64,000 nt of DNA from Macrobrachium rosenbergii (taxonomy: Eukaryota; Arthropoda; Malacostraca; Decapoda; Palaemonidae): assembly GCF_040412425.1 (NCBI RefSeq), contig NC_089767.1, positions 1,886,969 to 1,950,968 of the forward strand, in the 5' to 3' direction. Position numbers and translations under genes: made by a program. The notes under the pieces are model-generated. The model ran no database searches and was not told the origin of the DNA. It saw nothing but the letters and a program-made list of their open reading frames with translations. This document shows positions 1 through 10,640 of this stretch, piece after piece; position 1 is the stretch's first letter, and each line of letters opens with the position of its first letter.

Positions 1-389
1 TATAAATATATATATATAAAATGTATATATATATACATTATATATGGAAACAGTCAACACTTGAGTACGTGTTTCACAGAAATGTAAACATATTTATGTA
101 CATAAACTGTGTTTTAACACACATAAAAACCTCCAAGTAATGCGATAATTCTCATGTGTTTTCCAGTGAAAAAGAATTTCTCGGAAGAAAAAAATTCCCA
201 GTAACTGAAAATCCAGAGTCTTTGTCGTTTTTGTAAGTTTGGTGAAATAACAAGGTCTGGGAGACTGAAAACTCTCAGTTCAGACCCAATGATTAGTATT
301 GTTTTTTAAATAAATACCACAACCATTACAGTCTGTCATCAATGGGACATCCTCGAGGCTTTGGTTTTTCTTCTTCATTTTTGTAGGAC
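1..389. other. unannotated AT-rich flank
   Basis: No coding pattern or known repeat is recognisable. It opens with about 45 bp of impure TA and is otherwise single-copy-looking AT-rich sequence. Confidence 0.5.
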
Positions 390-417
390 TGGTTGTGTAT
401 ATGTGACAAACGTATAT

Positions 418-491
<74 letters not shown>

Positions 492-492
492 T

Positions 493-536
<44 letters not shown>

Positions 537-567
537 TATATATACTTATATACTGTATATATACATG

Positions 568-644
<77 letters not shown>

Positions 645-660
645 GTATATGTGTGTGTGT
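390..660. repeat. (TA)n compound microsatellite
   Basis: Three long TA runs are separated by short interruptions (around 488, 530-570 and 626), with CA on the left edge and GT on the right edge. Open frames here encode only Tyr-Ile dipeptide repeats and are not genes. Confidence 0.95.
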
Positions 661-811
661 GTTGTATAGTTTGCAGTTGACTATTACGAACAATCCTTTA
701 AAAAAAAATAAGGAAAAACTTGTATGAAGTGTTCAATTGATGATCGTCTGATGTGACGGACTTTATTTAATATTTCACGTATGCATTCGTCCCTGTGCAA
801 TATATATCCCA

Positions 812-827
812 CAAAATTCATATATAT

Positions 828-904
<77 letters not shown>

Positions 905-985
905 TGTATGTATATATATATATATATACATACATGTATATATATATACATACACATATGTGTGTGTATACATATACTTATATGT
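812..985. repeat. (TA)n/(CATA)n microsatellite
   Basis: A TA run of roughly 65 bp is followed by TACATA/GTGT variants. It directly abuts the long hairpin that begins near 987. Confidence 0.93.
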
Positions 986-986
986 T

Positions 987-1138
987 TATATAATAAGAGG
1001 AGCCCATAAAACGCCAAAAGATAGAAAGTTAATGCTATATATTTCGGAGAACAACTGTCTCCCTCGACAGTTGTTCTCCGAAATATATGGCATTAACATT
1101 CTACCTTTTGGCGTTTTTATGGGCTCCTTTTATTAGAT
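987..1138. mobile_element. long hairpin (fold-back element)
   Basis: Two arms of about 73 bp (987-1059 and 1066-1138) are reverse complements with only about five differences. They are joined by a 6-nt loop TCCCTC. The inner stem has CTGTC pairing with GACAG next to the loop, and the outer stem includes GGAGCCCATAAAA. This is the form of a fold-back MITE or snap-back insertion. No protein is encoded. If transcribed it would make a near-perfect double-stranded RNA hairpin. No second copy was seen in the window. Confidence 0.85.
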
Positions 1139-1168
1139 AGAATTTTGTTTTAAAAGAAAATATTTCAG

Positions 1169-1169
<1 letters not shown>

Positions 1170-1250
<81 letters not shown>
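1170..1250. repeat. (TA)n microsatellite
   Basis: Uninterrupted TA for about 80 bp. Confidence 0.95.
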
Positions 1251-1254
<4 letters not shown>

Positions 1255-1259
1255 CCTAG

Positions 1260-1790
1260 TGTAGTGGTCATGACACTCCTCTCACAATGTATAGTCACGG
1301 GTTTGATTCTCTTGTGAAATGGAACGATCTGTGCATGACCATTAAAAACTTCATATTCTATTGACCTAAACAGTGAATGAGGAATCTGTATGTGATGAAT
1401 CACATACACTCACAATATGTGTGTGTGTTTGTGTGTGTGTGTGTGTGAGATAAGACAGAGAAAGGCTACTAGATGTAGGAGCAAAGTTTTTGTTATGATA
1501 AAAAGAGATTTTGGAAGGAATCAGGATCAGATCTTGTGATGATAAAGTGACAACCGGTGATATGGAAGAGAAGTTGCAGAGCCTAATGTTTGTTTAATGA
1601 GTGAAGGTTAACATGAAGTGTGTCTGATGAAGTAGTTGTTTGGAATTTCTGCCAAGATCAGAGGAATGCTTTCAAAGTTTTAACAGTTCTTATCTTGCAT
1701 GGTCTTGTATATCAAGGAAAACAGGCCTTTTGAAGATGAAGGCATTCTGATCATTTTCGTTGAAAGTAAGTTTTATCTCACAAATTTCCA
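1260..1790. other. unannotated stretch
   Basis: No gene or known repeat is recognised. It contains a short GT run near 1418-1446. The last about 100 bp could be read on the minus strand as a continuation of the 33-bp minisatellite frame, but nothing else supports coding. Confidence 0.5.
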
Positions 1791-1791
1791 T

Positions 1792-3505
1792 CTTAAGGTT
1801 TAATACCTTCGAAATTTGTTGCATCTTATGGTTTAATGCCTTCGACATTTGTTGCATCTCATGGTTTAATACCTTGGAAATTTGTTGCATCTTATGGTTT
1901 AATACCTTCGACATTTGTTGCATCTCATGGTTTAATACCTTCGAAATTTGTTGCATCTTATGGTTTAATACCTTCCAGATTTGTTGCATCTTATGGTTTA
2001 AGACCTTCGAAATTTGTTGCATCTTATGGTTTAATACCTTCGACATTTGTTGCATCTCATGGTTTAATACCTTCGACATTTGTTGCATCTCATGGTTTAA
2101 TAACTTGGAAATTTGTTGCATCTTATGGTTTAATACCTTCGAAATTTGTTGCATCTCATGGTTTAATACCTTCGAAATTTGTTGCATCTTATGGTTTAAT
2201 ACCTTCCAGATTTGTTGCATCTTATGGTTTAAGACCTTCGAAATTTGTTGCATCTTATGGTTTAATACCTTCGGAATTTGTGGCATTTCATGGTTTAATA
2301 CCTTCGAAATTTGTTGCACTTTATAGTTTAATACTTTCGAAATTCGTTGCATTTTATGGTTTAATACCTTCGAAATTTGTTGCATTTCATGGTTTAATAC
2401 TTCGAAGTTTGTTGCATTTCATGGTTTAATACCTTCGAAATTGGTTGCAATTTCATGGTTTAATACCTTCGTAATTTGTTGCATTTCATGGTTTAATGCC
2501 TTCGAAATTTGTTGCATTTCGTGGTTTAATAACTTCGAAATTTGTTGAAATTTTATGGTTTAATACCTTCGAAACTTGTTGCATTTCATCGTTTAATACC
2601 TTCGAAATTTGTTGCATTTCATGGTTGAATACCTTCGAAATTTGTTGCATTTCATGGTTTAATGCCTTCGTAATTTGTTGCATTTCATGGTTTAATACCT
2701 TCGAAATTTGTTGCATTTCATGGTTTAATACTTTCGAAATTTGTTGCATTTCATGGTTTAATACCTTCGAAATTTGTTGCAATTTCATGGTTTAATACCT
2801 TCGAAATTTGTTGCATTTCTTGGTTTAATGCCTTCGAAATTTGTTGCATTTCATGGTTTAATGCCTTCGAAATTTGTTGCCTTTTCATGGTTTAATACCT
2901 TAGAAATTTGTTGTATTTCATGGTTTAATACCTTAGAAATTTGTTGCATTTCATGATTTAATACCTTCGAAGCTTGTTGCAATTTTATGGTTTAATACCT
3001 TCGAAATTTGTTGTATTTCATGGTTTAATACCTTCGAAATTTGTTGCATTTCATGGTTTAATACCTTCGAAATTTGTTGCAATTTTATAGTTTAATACCT
3101 TCGAAATTTGTTACATTTCATGGTTTAATACCTTCGAAATTTATTGCATTTCATGGTTTAATACCTTCGAAATTTGTTGCATTTCATGGTTTAATACCTT
3201 TGAAATTTGTTGCAATTCATGGTTTAATACTTTCGAAATTTGTTGCATTTCATGATTTAATACCTTCGAAATTTGTTGCCTTTCATGGAAATTTGTTGCA
3301 TTTCGTAGTTTAATACTTTCGAAATTTGTTCCATTTCATGGTTTTAATACCTTCGAAATTTGTTGCATTCCATGGTTTAATACCTTCGATATTTGCTGCA
3401 TTTCATGGTTTAATACCTTCGAAATTTGTTGCAATTCATGGTTTAATACCTTCGAAATTTGTTGCATCTTATGGCTGTATACCTTTGAAATTTGTTGATA
3501 TAGTA
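1792..3505. repeat. 33-bp minisatellite, about 52 units, with 7-unit higher-order repeat
   Basis: The unit is 33 bp, with core ACCTTCGAAATTTGTTGC plus ATGGTTTAAT, repeated head to tail about 52 times. Marker variants recur at exactly 231 bp (7 x 33): CCTTCCAGAT at 1971 and 2202, and the CTTGGAAA variant at 1871 and 2102. The 5' part (to about 2280) is therefore a higher-order repeat and the 3' part is more homogeneous. Because 33 is a multiple of 3, three frames stay open. The minus frame would give an 11-residue repeat (MQQISKVLNHK/E). Two plus frames are also open, so the openness is explained by period alone and no coding role is claimed. Confidence 0.95.
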
Positions 3506-3863
3506 TTGTCTAATTCTCACAGATAAGTTTAAAGTATTTAATATTTCATGTCATTATGTTTTTTACTTCATCGTTAACAATAAATCTTACATAATATATG
3601 GCTTAAAATGCTCTGTGTTTACACCTGACTCGTTTGTTATATGATAAACAAAGCACTGTATCAAAGGCCCTATTCAGGCGATCCTCAATTAAAACTTTCG
3701 TAATTTATTCTAGTAGACTGCATTCGTAAATACAAAAAAAAATAAATAAAGAAATACATAAAGTGTGCACATTTCTCAGCACACATTGCTTCAAAGTATT
3801 TCCGTGAAGGTTGTTGATGAACTTCTGCCATAAGTACGTGAGAAGTAAATTAAAATGTATTAC
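3506..3863. other. unannotated stretch
   Basis: Sequence between the minisatellite and a family B element. No recognisable feature. Confidence 0.5.
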
Positions 3864-4182
3864 TCCCCGTAGTGGGGGTAGTGCCGTCATTGCACCTCAT
3901 GCGGTGCACTGTAGGCATTACTTTAAGGTTCTTTGCAGTGTCCCTTCTTTAGGCCCCTAACTGCAACCCCTTTCATCCCTTTGCTGAACCTCTGTTCGTA
4001 TTCTCTTTCTTCCAGCTTACTTTCCTCCACCCTCTCCCAAGAGTTGATTCATAGTGCAACTGCTTTGAGATTTTCCTCCTGTTTCACCTTTCAGACGTTT
4101 TTACTCTCAGTTTCCATTTCAGCGCTGGATGACCTCATAGGTCCCGGTGCTTGGCTTTTGACCTAAATTCTGTATTTTATTC
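3864..4182 (+). mobile_element. family B1 SINE-like element
   Basis: Reads from the CCCCGTAG end (GTGCACC/GGTGCAC hairpin, then AGGCATTACTT, GGCCCCTA, CCTCCTGTT, CAGCGCTG.ATGACCTCATAG) to GGCTTTTGACCTAAATTC. The strand label for family B follows this orientation by convention only; the true transcription direction is unknown. About 20 copies or fragments are in the window. No Pol III tRNA-like head is evident, so the class is unresolved. Confidence 0.85.
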
Positions 4183-4299
4183 TCAATAGTATTATCTAGC
4201 ATCAAGAGGTCCCAGGGGTCTTCGACGCTGAGGAGTTAGGCAATAAACGCCCTGTCTCCTTTTCCTCGCTGTTTTCCTCCTATTGCCAAGGCCTATGAT

Positions 4300-4753
4300 T
4301 TTGTTTGATCTTGTGAAATTTGGGCTAAGCCAAATAATGGCGCATCTGCTTCCATTCAAAGCTTAGGACAATGAAAAGAGGGAGTTGGAGTGGTTGGACA
4401 GCAAGATAAAGAGCACTAGAAAATAAATGAAAATAAAAAGTTAAGATAAAGCACAAGTACTTTTACGTGGCTAAGAACCAATTGGTTAGAAAACCACAGC
4501 TTGCACTGAATTTCTATCACTAGAAACAAATTCCTCTTGTTCTTCACTGGTCGGTCGGACAACAGTTAGAGAACGGAACCCGCTCACCCAGCGAGGAACT
4601 GTGAAATACCAAGAATGAAGAAAGGCAAAAACAGGGAGTGAAGATAGAAAGAAGAAAGGAGGGAGTGGAAGAGAGGCTTAAAAGTTAGGTGCAGCTAGGG
4701 GCAGAAGGGACGCTGCAGACACCCTTTAGTAATGCCTACAGTGCACCACTCCG
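4300..4753 (-). mobile_element. family B2 element, interrupted
   Basis: B2 is recognised by GGAGTTGGAGTGGTTGGACA near the start and GTGCAGCTAGGGGC near the end, closing with CCTACAGTGCACC. Its middle is split by a family E SINE at 4458-4600, so the E insertion is younger than this B2 copy. Confidence 0.75.
4458..4600 (-). mobile_element. family E SINE with decayed tRNA-like head
   Basis: It carries TTACGTGGCTAAGAACCAAT and the TTTCTATCAC.AGAAA core, matching in reverse the copy at 18687-18893. The right end (CTCACCCAGCGAGGAACT, minus sense AGTTCCTCGCTGGGTGAG) is where a box A-like tRNA-derived head would lie, but it is degraded. It is nested in a B2 element. Confidence 0.7.
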
Positions 4754-5031
4754 GAACTGAAACTGAATGGTAGAATTAGTAAAAAACAGAAATGATGTAG
4801 TTATATAGAGACATAATGGAACATGGTAGGAAATTTTAAGAACATGTGACCATAATCAACATTAATATCCTTACATACCCAGGGGATTCTGTCACGCCAG
4901 ATATTTCCTGGTCCTGTTCTGGATAAAGAAGGAATAGTCGGAGCAGTGTTTGATTAAACCATGTTACCTCTATTGACCTAAGCCGTAAGTATATGTACGT
5001 GGTGGCCATTAGACTTTTCTGAGTCACAAGC

Positions 5032-5065
<34 letters not shown>

Positions 5066-5133
5066 AGGGATGGCAAAGAATGACATTTGGATGATCACAG
5101 CTTCATCAAGATGAACCTAAGTATTATAGGTTC
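4754..5133. other. unannotated stretch with short (AG)n
   Basis: No gene is recognised. A short GA run lies at 5033-5064. Confidence 0.5.
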
Positions 5134-5241
<108 letters not shown>

Positions 5242-5244
5242 CAC

Positions 5245-5303
5245 AGTATACTAGCTGACTAACCCGGCACTGCCCGGTAAAACTTTGAATGACAACCGAT
5301 AAA

Positions 5304-5343
<40 letters not shown>

Positions 5344-5935
5344 TGTTAAGATAGTAGCTTCAGTTGCAATCCCCAACATTTTTTACATTTTATATTTCAC
5401 CCCTTCTCACCCCCATTCCTATCAGGGCTGAACTTGGACTCCAAGGAATGTCACTATTCATGTAAGCGACCTCAAAAACTATGGATTAAACACTAACATT
5501 TGTCATTTTTGGTTATTTTTTCATGTCACCCCCTTCCCACCCCTTCTCACTCCCCATTCCTTTCGGGGCTGAACTTGCACTTAAAGGGCATCGGGAGTGT
5601 CACTATTCATTTCAGCGACCTCAAAAACTATGGATTAGACACTTATATATATGTTGTTTTCATTTTTTTTTTATAACATGTCACCCCCTTCCCACCCCTT
5701 CTCACCCCACCTTCCTATCGGGGCTGAACTTGGACTTGAAGGACATTGGGAGTGTCACTGTTCATCTCAGCAACCTCGAAAACTATGGATTATTATTTTT
5801 ACATGTCACTCCCTTGCCACAACCCCCCTTTGGAGCCGGTTATGTCTTTTCCAGATGTAAGTCATATGTATACCAAGTTTGGTTGAAATTGCTGACTGCA
5901 TTTCAGAGTTATTCTGGCACATACACACACACATA
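5245..5935 (+). mobile_element. interspersed element with internal about 150-bp tandem units
   Basis: It starts with CTAGCTGACTAACCCGGCAC and ends with ACCAAGTTTGGTTGAAAT followed by an ACACACACATACAT tail. Such ends recur in invertebrate retroelement-derived repeats (family knowledge; exact family not assigned). Inside, after a CT run at 5305-5341, three diverged units (about 5392, 5524 and 5679) each carry CACCCCTTCTCAC, GGGGCTGAACTTG (first unit: AGGGCTGAACTTG) and ACTATGGATTA. A related start-like phrase (ACCCAACACTGCCCAGG) occurs near 37477. The open frames across it are not gene-like. Confidence 0.6.
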
Positions 5936-5945
5936 CATCCAGTTA

Positions 5946-5947
<2 letters not shown>

Positions 5948-6015
<68 letters not shown>

Positions 6016-6029
6016 ATACATATATATAT

Positions 6030-6111
<82 letters not shown>

Positions 6112-6112
6112 A
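5948..6112. repeat. (TA)n microsatellite
   Basis: Two TA runs surround a GTGTGTATAC / TACATACATG interruption near 6008-6038. Confidence 0.95.
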
Positions 6113-6283
6113 ATAAATCATATACAGCAAATGATCATGTTCGTTTCTCGTGAAATACGACTGATAATAAATGTACACAGAAAGGAATTGAAGTGGGAAA
6201 GCTTCACATACTTCACATAAATTGTGTTTCCCGTCGCTTATCCCCTTTTACATACTGTTTCTATTGCATTGTTTCCAATTTTG

Positions 6284-6284
<1 letters not shown>

Positions 6285-6337
<53 letters not shown>

Positions 6338-6352
6338 TATATATATATATAT
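6285..6352. repeat. (TA)n microsatellite
   Basis: About 50 bp of pure TA, then an impure continuation. It immediately precedes the corrupted segment copy. Confidence 0.93.
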
Positions 6353-6375
6353 AAACAAAGGAGGGGTAAACAGGG

Positions 6376-7870
6376 CAAAAGACAATAAATGAGCTTATCC
6401 TATTCATATTTATTTATAGACTATTTACAAGGCAATATTAATGGCCGAATGTGCAAAACATAAAACCATAAATACAAAAAAGCACTGGAGCCAGCAGTGA
6501 ATCAAAATCCAGAATAATAAAATAAACAAAAAAAGCTCCTTTTAAAAAAAGAGATCAAAAATAAACAACTATTCGGCAGAAAAAATATGTATATTATGTT
6601 TAGATTTCCTCCATCTAGAGACACCAACCCCTAGGTAGTGCCATCAGTGCTCCTCATGGACAAGACACTGTAACCAGAATTACTTAACGTTCTTTTTGCC
6701 CGATGGAGACGGCAGCTGTAACCCCTTTCGTTTCTTTTATCAAGATCCTTTCAGCATTCTCTTTCTTCCGACTTATCCATCTTCACTTTCCACCTCTCCG
6801 TGCTCCACAATTGATTCATGTACAACTGCTGCTCAAAAACTCCTCCTGTTACACCTTTCAAAAACTGCCTGCTGCTGCATTTCCATTTCAGCGCTGAATG
6901 ACCTCCCTACCAGACCCGACTGCAGACAGAAAAAATTCCATATTCAATTAAATTCAAAACAAAAAAAAAACCAAAAGGTCAGAGGCAGACAATCACAAAA
7001 GGTCCATGTCCCATCCAGCTGTTTGCAAAACCAGTTCGGTGAACTTGCGGATAGTGGAAGAAAAAAAAACATTAAGTTTTTACACGCATGATCCCCTCTG
7101 TGCAGCATATAATGCTGTATGAAACAGAGCCATCCTGTCACGGTCGAAACTTCCAGCCACAGCCCGCTGGTGCCCTGTTTTGTTGGCACTTTAATGTACC
7201 AGACGGGGCTGTCATGACTGACGGCAGATGCAACAAACAAAGGAAAAACAACAAAAACAATAAAATGAGCTGCAATATTAATTTATTTGATGATTGGACA
7301 AGGGTGGTCTGATAAAAACCATAAATAAAAAAAAAGCCAAAAGCCAGCACTAAACAAAATCTGAGGGCGGAAACAAAAAAAGTGCTTTAAAAAAAAAGTA
7401 GCAAAAATAAACAACAATAGGCAGTTTAAAAAAACCAAACATACGTCCTCAATCGGGTCACCAAGACAGCCCTCAGCTGCACAACAGGGACAAGACCCAC
7501 AAACCAGAATTTTATACCGATGGAGACGATGTTATCCTCAAAGATCTGTCATCAAAGATGAGCAAAAGCTTTGGTCACAAAAGACTTTCAGGTCACACTT
7601 TGGCTCTAAACAGACGTGCTTAATTACGTGCTCCAAACTTTCTGCTCAAAAACTGATAACGTCGACTCCAAAAAACATCCTGCCTGCTGACACTTGCCAC
7701 TGGAAGCATTTTCTCGAGGAGGTACCAGACCCGACCTTTCAGACAGAAAAATGCAGCTCACCACATAAACATAAAACAAAAAAAAATTTTCTTGAAAATA
7801 ATCTCACTATGTTTCCCAAACCCAAATTAACAAAGGGACTAACCAACAGTTCCTAAAACATCAAAAAAAA
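6376..7870 (+). repeat. segment copy 1, heavily corrupted
   Basis: Collinear with 7890-9511. Shared islands appear in the same order: CAATATTAATGGCCGAATGT, CACTGGAGCCAG, CCAGTTCGGT, CAGCCCGCTGGTGCCCTG, GGCCTGACAC-like words (here CCTGCTGACACTTG) and TCTTGAAAATAATCTCACTA. Between islands the sequence is scrambled or replaced by A-rich filler, with many AAAAAAA runs and broken repeats. This is unlike ordinary substitution decay and looks like an uncorrected read or mis-joined haplotype. Confidence 0.75.
7085..7310 (-). mobile_element. degenerate family C copy
   Basis: The phrases GCATATAATGCTGTATGAAA, CTTCCAGCCACAGCCCGCTG and TTGATGATTGGA occur in order, but the long hairpin of the family is destroyed. 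It is part of the corrupted segment copy and corresponds to the well-preserved copy at 8693-9060. Confidence 0.55.
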
Positions 7871-8274
7871 ACAATATATATGCATATATAGCATAGATAT
7901 ATATATATATAACGGGAAATGAGTTCATATATATATATATATATCCTATATTTATATAAAGTTTCTCTTAGTAATTAGGGCAGGAGAGAAATAGTCAGAC
8001 TAATTCTGTTATCTCTTCATATTTTCTGAATGAGACTATCTCTCTCTCTCTCAATATTAATGGCCGAATGTGTCTCATTAATTGATTTTTTATTTTGCCT
8101 TGCAGTTGACGCCACTCCACTGGAGCCAGATTTAATCAAGCATCCGATTGTCATAGCGAATTTATTTCTCCGTTTAAAGCAAGAGATCAAATTTCAAAGC
8201 TCACTATTCGTTCTTCCTTTGAATATGTATGACCATTCGCAAGATTTCCCCTGGATTAGAGACTGAACCCCTAA

Positions 8275-8580
8275 AATTTAGGCCATCAGTGCTCCTCATG
8301 CGGTGCACTGAGGTCATTCAACGTTCTTTGAAGGGAAATTGCCCTAGCTGTAACCCCTTTCGTTTCTTTTACTGTAACCTCCTTTCACAAACCTTTCTTC
8401 CGACTTATCCATCTGTTTCCAGCCTCTCCTAACAATAAGATTCAAAGAAAAAGAATGCGAGGAGGTCCTGTTACACCTTTCAAACCTTTTACTTTCATTT
8501 CCATTTCAGCGCTGAATGACCTCACAGGTCCCAGTGCTTGGCCTTTGGCTTAAATTCCATATTCAATTAAATTCTAGAGA
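8275..8580 (+). mobile_element. family B element, two-strand mosaic
   Basis: Mostly plus-sense B1 (CCTCATGCGGTGCACTG, TGTAACCCCTTTCGTT, CAGCGCTGAATGACCTCA). It is interleaved with minus-sense B1 words (TAAAATTTAGGCC, GAGGTCATTCAACGTT, GAAGGGAAATTG, AGAAAAAGAATG, GGAGGT) in the positions they hold in the minus-sense copy at 9905-10158. A single insertion cannot produce this; see findings. Confidence 0.65.
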
Positions 8581-8692
8581 CACCAATGCGCCAAAAATTC
8601 AGAGGCACGACATGTAAGTGTCTTGTCCACGTCCCATCACCGTTTGCTATTCCAGTTCGGTTCCATTGAACTTGCGATAAAACAAGAGTCTT

Positions 8693-9060
8693 AAACAAGA
8701 AACAGCCCGAAGTTTCTTCGGCCACAGTCGAGACCCTATGTTTAGCATATAATTCTGTATGAAACTCTCAGCCACGGCCCATGAAACTTCCAGCCACAGC
8801 CCGCTGGTGCCCTGTTTTGTTGGCACCTATAGCGGTGCCAGACGCACGACCATGACTAATTTTAACCTTAAACAAAGTAAAAACTACTGAGGCTAGAGGG
8901 CTGCAATTTGGTATGTTTGATGATTGGAGGGTGGATGATCAACATACCAATTTGCAGCCCTCTAGCCTCAGTAGTTTTTAAGATCTGAGGGCGGACAGGA
9001 AAAAGTGCGGACGGACAGACAAGTAGCCATCACAATAGTTTTTGTTTACAGAAAACCTAA
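8693..9060 (-). mobile_element. family C element, hairpin III-less form
   Basis: It retains the GC-rich hairpin (CCGAAG/CTTCGG) and the long central hairpin built on CTGAGGCTAGAGGGCTGCAA and its complement. It lacks the CCACCGAAA/TTTCGGTGG hairpin and has the phrase GCCAC.GCCC.TGAAAC partly duplicated, like copies at 24826 and 45006. Confidence 0.88.
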
Positions 9061-9461
9061 AGGGCCGTCAATGATGGCAGCAGAATTCGTGAAAAGTGAA
9101 AGCTCGAAAGGATTTTATACAGTTGCCAAAGATGTTATCTCAAAAGATCTCGACACCAAAGTTTCTCATGCAAAAGAGTTTAGCACAAAAGACTTTGCCA
9201 GCCTAAAGTTTGGCGCTAAACAGACCAGAGTAGTTTAATTACTAGTGTAGAAACTTTCTCGTAAGGAGAGTGATATTGAAATTGCCGAGAAGGGAAACAT
9301 CTTTGCCTGCTGACACTTGTATGAACGGGAAGCATTTTCCCGAGAGGTAACCGAGTACGGGACCTTTCCCTGAACAATGCAGGACACCATATCTTAATAA
9401 CCAACGATAGAATTTTCTTGAAAATAATCTCACTATGTTTCCCAAACCCAAATTACTACAA

Positions 9462-9486
9462 AGGGACTAACTTAACCTAACCTAGG
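9462..9486 (-). repeat. telomere-like TTAGG fragment at element end
   Basis: CTTAACCTAACCTAGG followed by GGCATGGC is the reverse complement of the start of the TTAGG block at 34484. It therefore marks the same dispersed element rather than a separate telomere insertion. Confidence 0.6.
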
Positions 9487-9668
9487 GGCATGGCAAAAAA
9501 AAAATAAAATGGTGCTCTTTACTAGCATAGATATCAAACATATTTGTGAACTAATGAGTTCAGACGGTTCTAGTCTACTTTCCTACGATTAAGTATCACG
9601 TTCGCTGCTTCTTATACGCATTTCGAAGCCTTTTCCTTCTAAGAAATAGTCTGGTGAGCTTCATTCTG

Positions 9669-9671
<3 letters not shown>

Positions 9672-9717
<46 letters not shown>
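9672..9717. repeat. (CT)n microsatellite
   Basis: About 45 bp of TC repeats. The corresponding site in segment copy 2 has only about 14 bp. Confidence 0.95.
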
Positions 9718-9720
<3 letters not shown>

Positions 9721-9904
9721 TCTTCCTGTTTACCTCTCCAGTTTTATTTTGTCTCGCAGTTGGCCACGTCTCAAGATTTAACGTCCGATCTGAAATAGCA
9801 CGAATTTATTTCCTCCGTTTTCATAATTACCTATTTTCGTTTTACGTGGTCATTCACCTTTGGGGGTTTTGTTGACCATTCGCAAAGGAATGGATTGTTG
9901 AACT

Positions 9905-10158
9905 GAATATAAAATTTAGGCCGAAGACCAAGCCCTGGGACCTATGAGGTCATTCAGCGTTGAAGGGGAAATTGACAGTAAAAGGTTTGAAAGGTGTAAC
10001 AGGAAGGGAAACCTCCCAGCCGTACAGTGAATCAGCTGTTAGGAGATGGTGGAAAGTAAGATGGAAGAAAAAGAATATGAAAGGAGGTACAGTAAAAGGA
10101 ACGAAAGTGGCTGCAAAGAACCTTAAGTAATGCCTACAGTACACCGCATGAGGTGCAG
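9905..10158 (-). mobile_element. family B1 element
   Basis: Begins TAAAATTTAGGCCGAAG and continues CAGTAAAAGGTTTGAAAGG to CCTACAGTACACCGCATGAGG. The GCAGCTAGGGGCCGAAGGG part is deleted (GTGGCTGCAAAG). Confidence 0.85.
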
Positions 10159-10292
10159 GAATGGATTATATTTTTGTATGAAAGTTGGCAATACTAACAA
10201 GCTAAAATACTTATTCTTTTACCCTTTTGGTTGACGATAAGTACAATTCCCAACAGATTAAACAGGTTATTTCCATTAATATTTATGGATAA

Positions 10293-10640
10293 AACAAGTA
10301 AAAAATACGTTGGAACAATCCAGTTTTCTGTACAGCCCATAATCAAGGCCACAGAAAATAGACCCATCTTTAGATGGTTTCGGTATAATGCTGTATGAGC
10401 CACGACCCATGAAACTCTCAGTCTGTGTTTCTTCGTTGCCAGAAGCACGATTATGGCTAACTTTGACCTCCCTAAAATAAAAATTACTTTATCCAATCTG
10501 CAATTTGGTATGTTTGATGATTGGAGGGTGGATGATCAACACGTCAATTTGCAGCCCTCTAGCCTCAGTAGTTTTTACGATCTGAGGACGGACACATAGA
10601 CAAAGCCGGCACAATAGTTTTCTTTTCAGAAAACTAAAAA
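10293..10640 (-). mobile_element. family C element
   Basis: Starts ACAAGTAAAAAATACG and ends CAGAAAACTAAAAA. The GC-rich terminal hairpin is degenerate (ACGTTGGAAC). The long central hairpin is intact. The hairpin III region is present but mutated. Confidence 0.88.

Larger units (their letters stand above)
7890..9511 (+). repeat. segment copy 2
   Basis: A readable version of the segment: short TA and CT runs, TTTTATTTTGCCTTGCAGTT, a mosaic family B element, a family C element, then a tail ending TTAACCTAACCTAGGGGCATG. Both neighbours (6376-7870 and 9512-10158) align to it in order, making a three-copy array. Confidence 0.75.
9512..10158 (+). repeat. segment copy 3 (partial)
   Basis: Aligns to copy 2 through AGCATAGATAT, AATGAGTTCA, the CT run, TTTTATTTTG.C.CGCAGTTG, AATTTATTTC.TCCGTTT and GACCATTCGCAA. 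It then carries a family B element in the opposite orientation to copy 2. Confidence 0.65.

Noticed and set aside
390..1017. Open frames rich in Tyr-Ile and Ile-Tyr across TA arrays (also at 5.9, 12.5, 16, 24, 30, 32, 40, 53, 56, 57 and 60 kb)
   Set aside because: TA repeats have no stops in frames reading TAT ATA, so these frames arise from composition, not coding.
1690..2385. 231-codon minus-strand frame with an 11-residue repeat
   Set aside because: The 33-bp unit is divisible by 3 and two plus-strand frames over the same DNA are also open; no start context, splice signals or homologue supports translation.
1792..3505. CRISPR-like regular repeat
   Set aside because: Units are contiguous with no unique spacers, and the sequence is eukaryotic.
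5523..6116. 197-codon plus-strand frame over the 5.2-5.9 kb element
   Set aside because: It runs across diverged tandem units and then a TA array; the reading frame is not kept between units.
9005..9238. 77-codon frame with Lys-Asp-rich repeats
   Set aside because: Starts inside a family C element and runs into low-complexity AAAGA sequence; the sister segment copy does not keep the frame.
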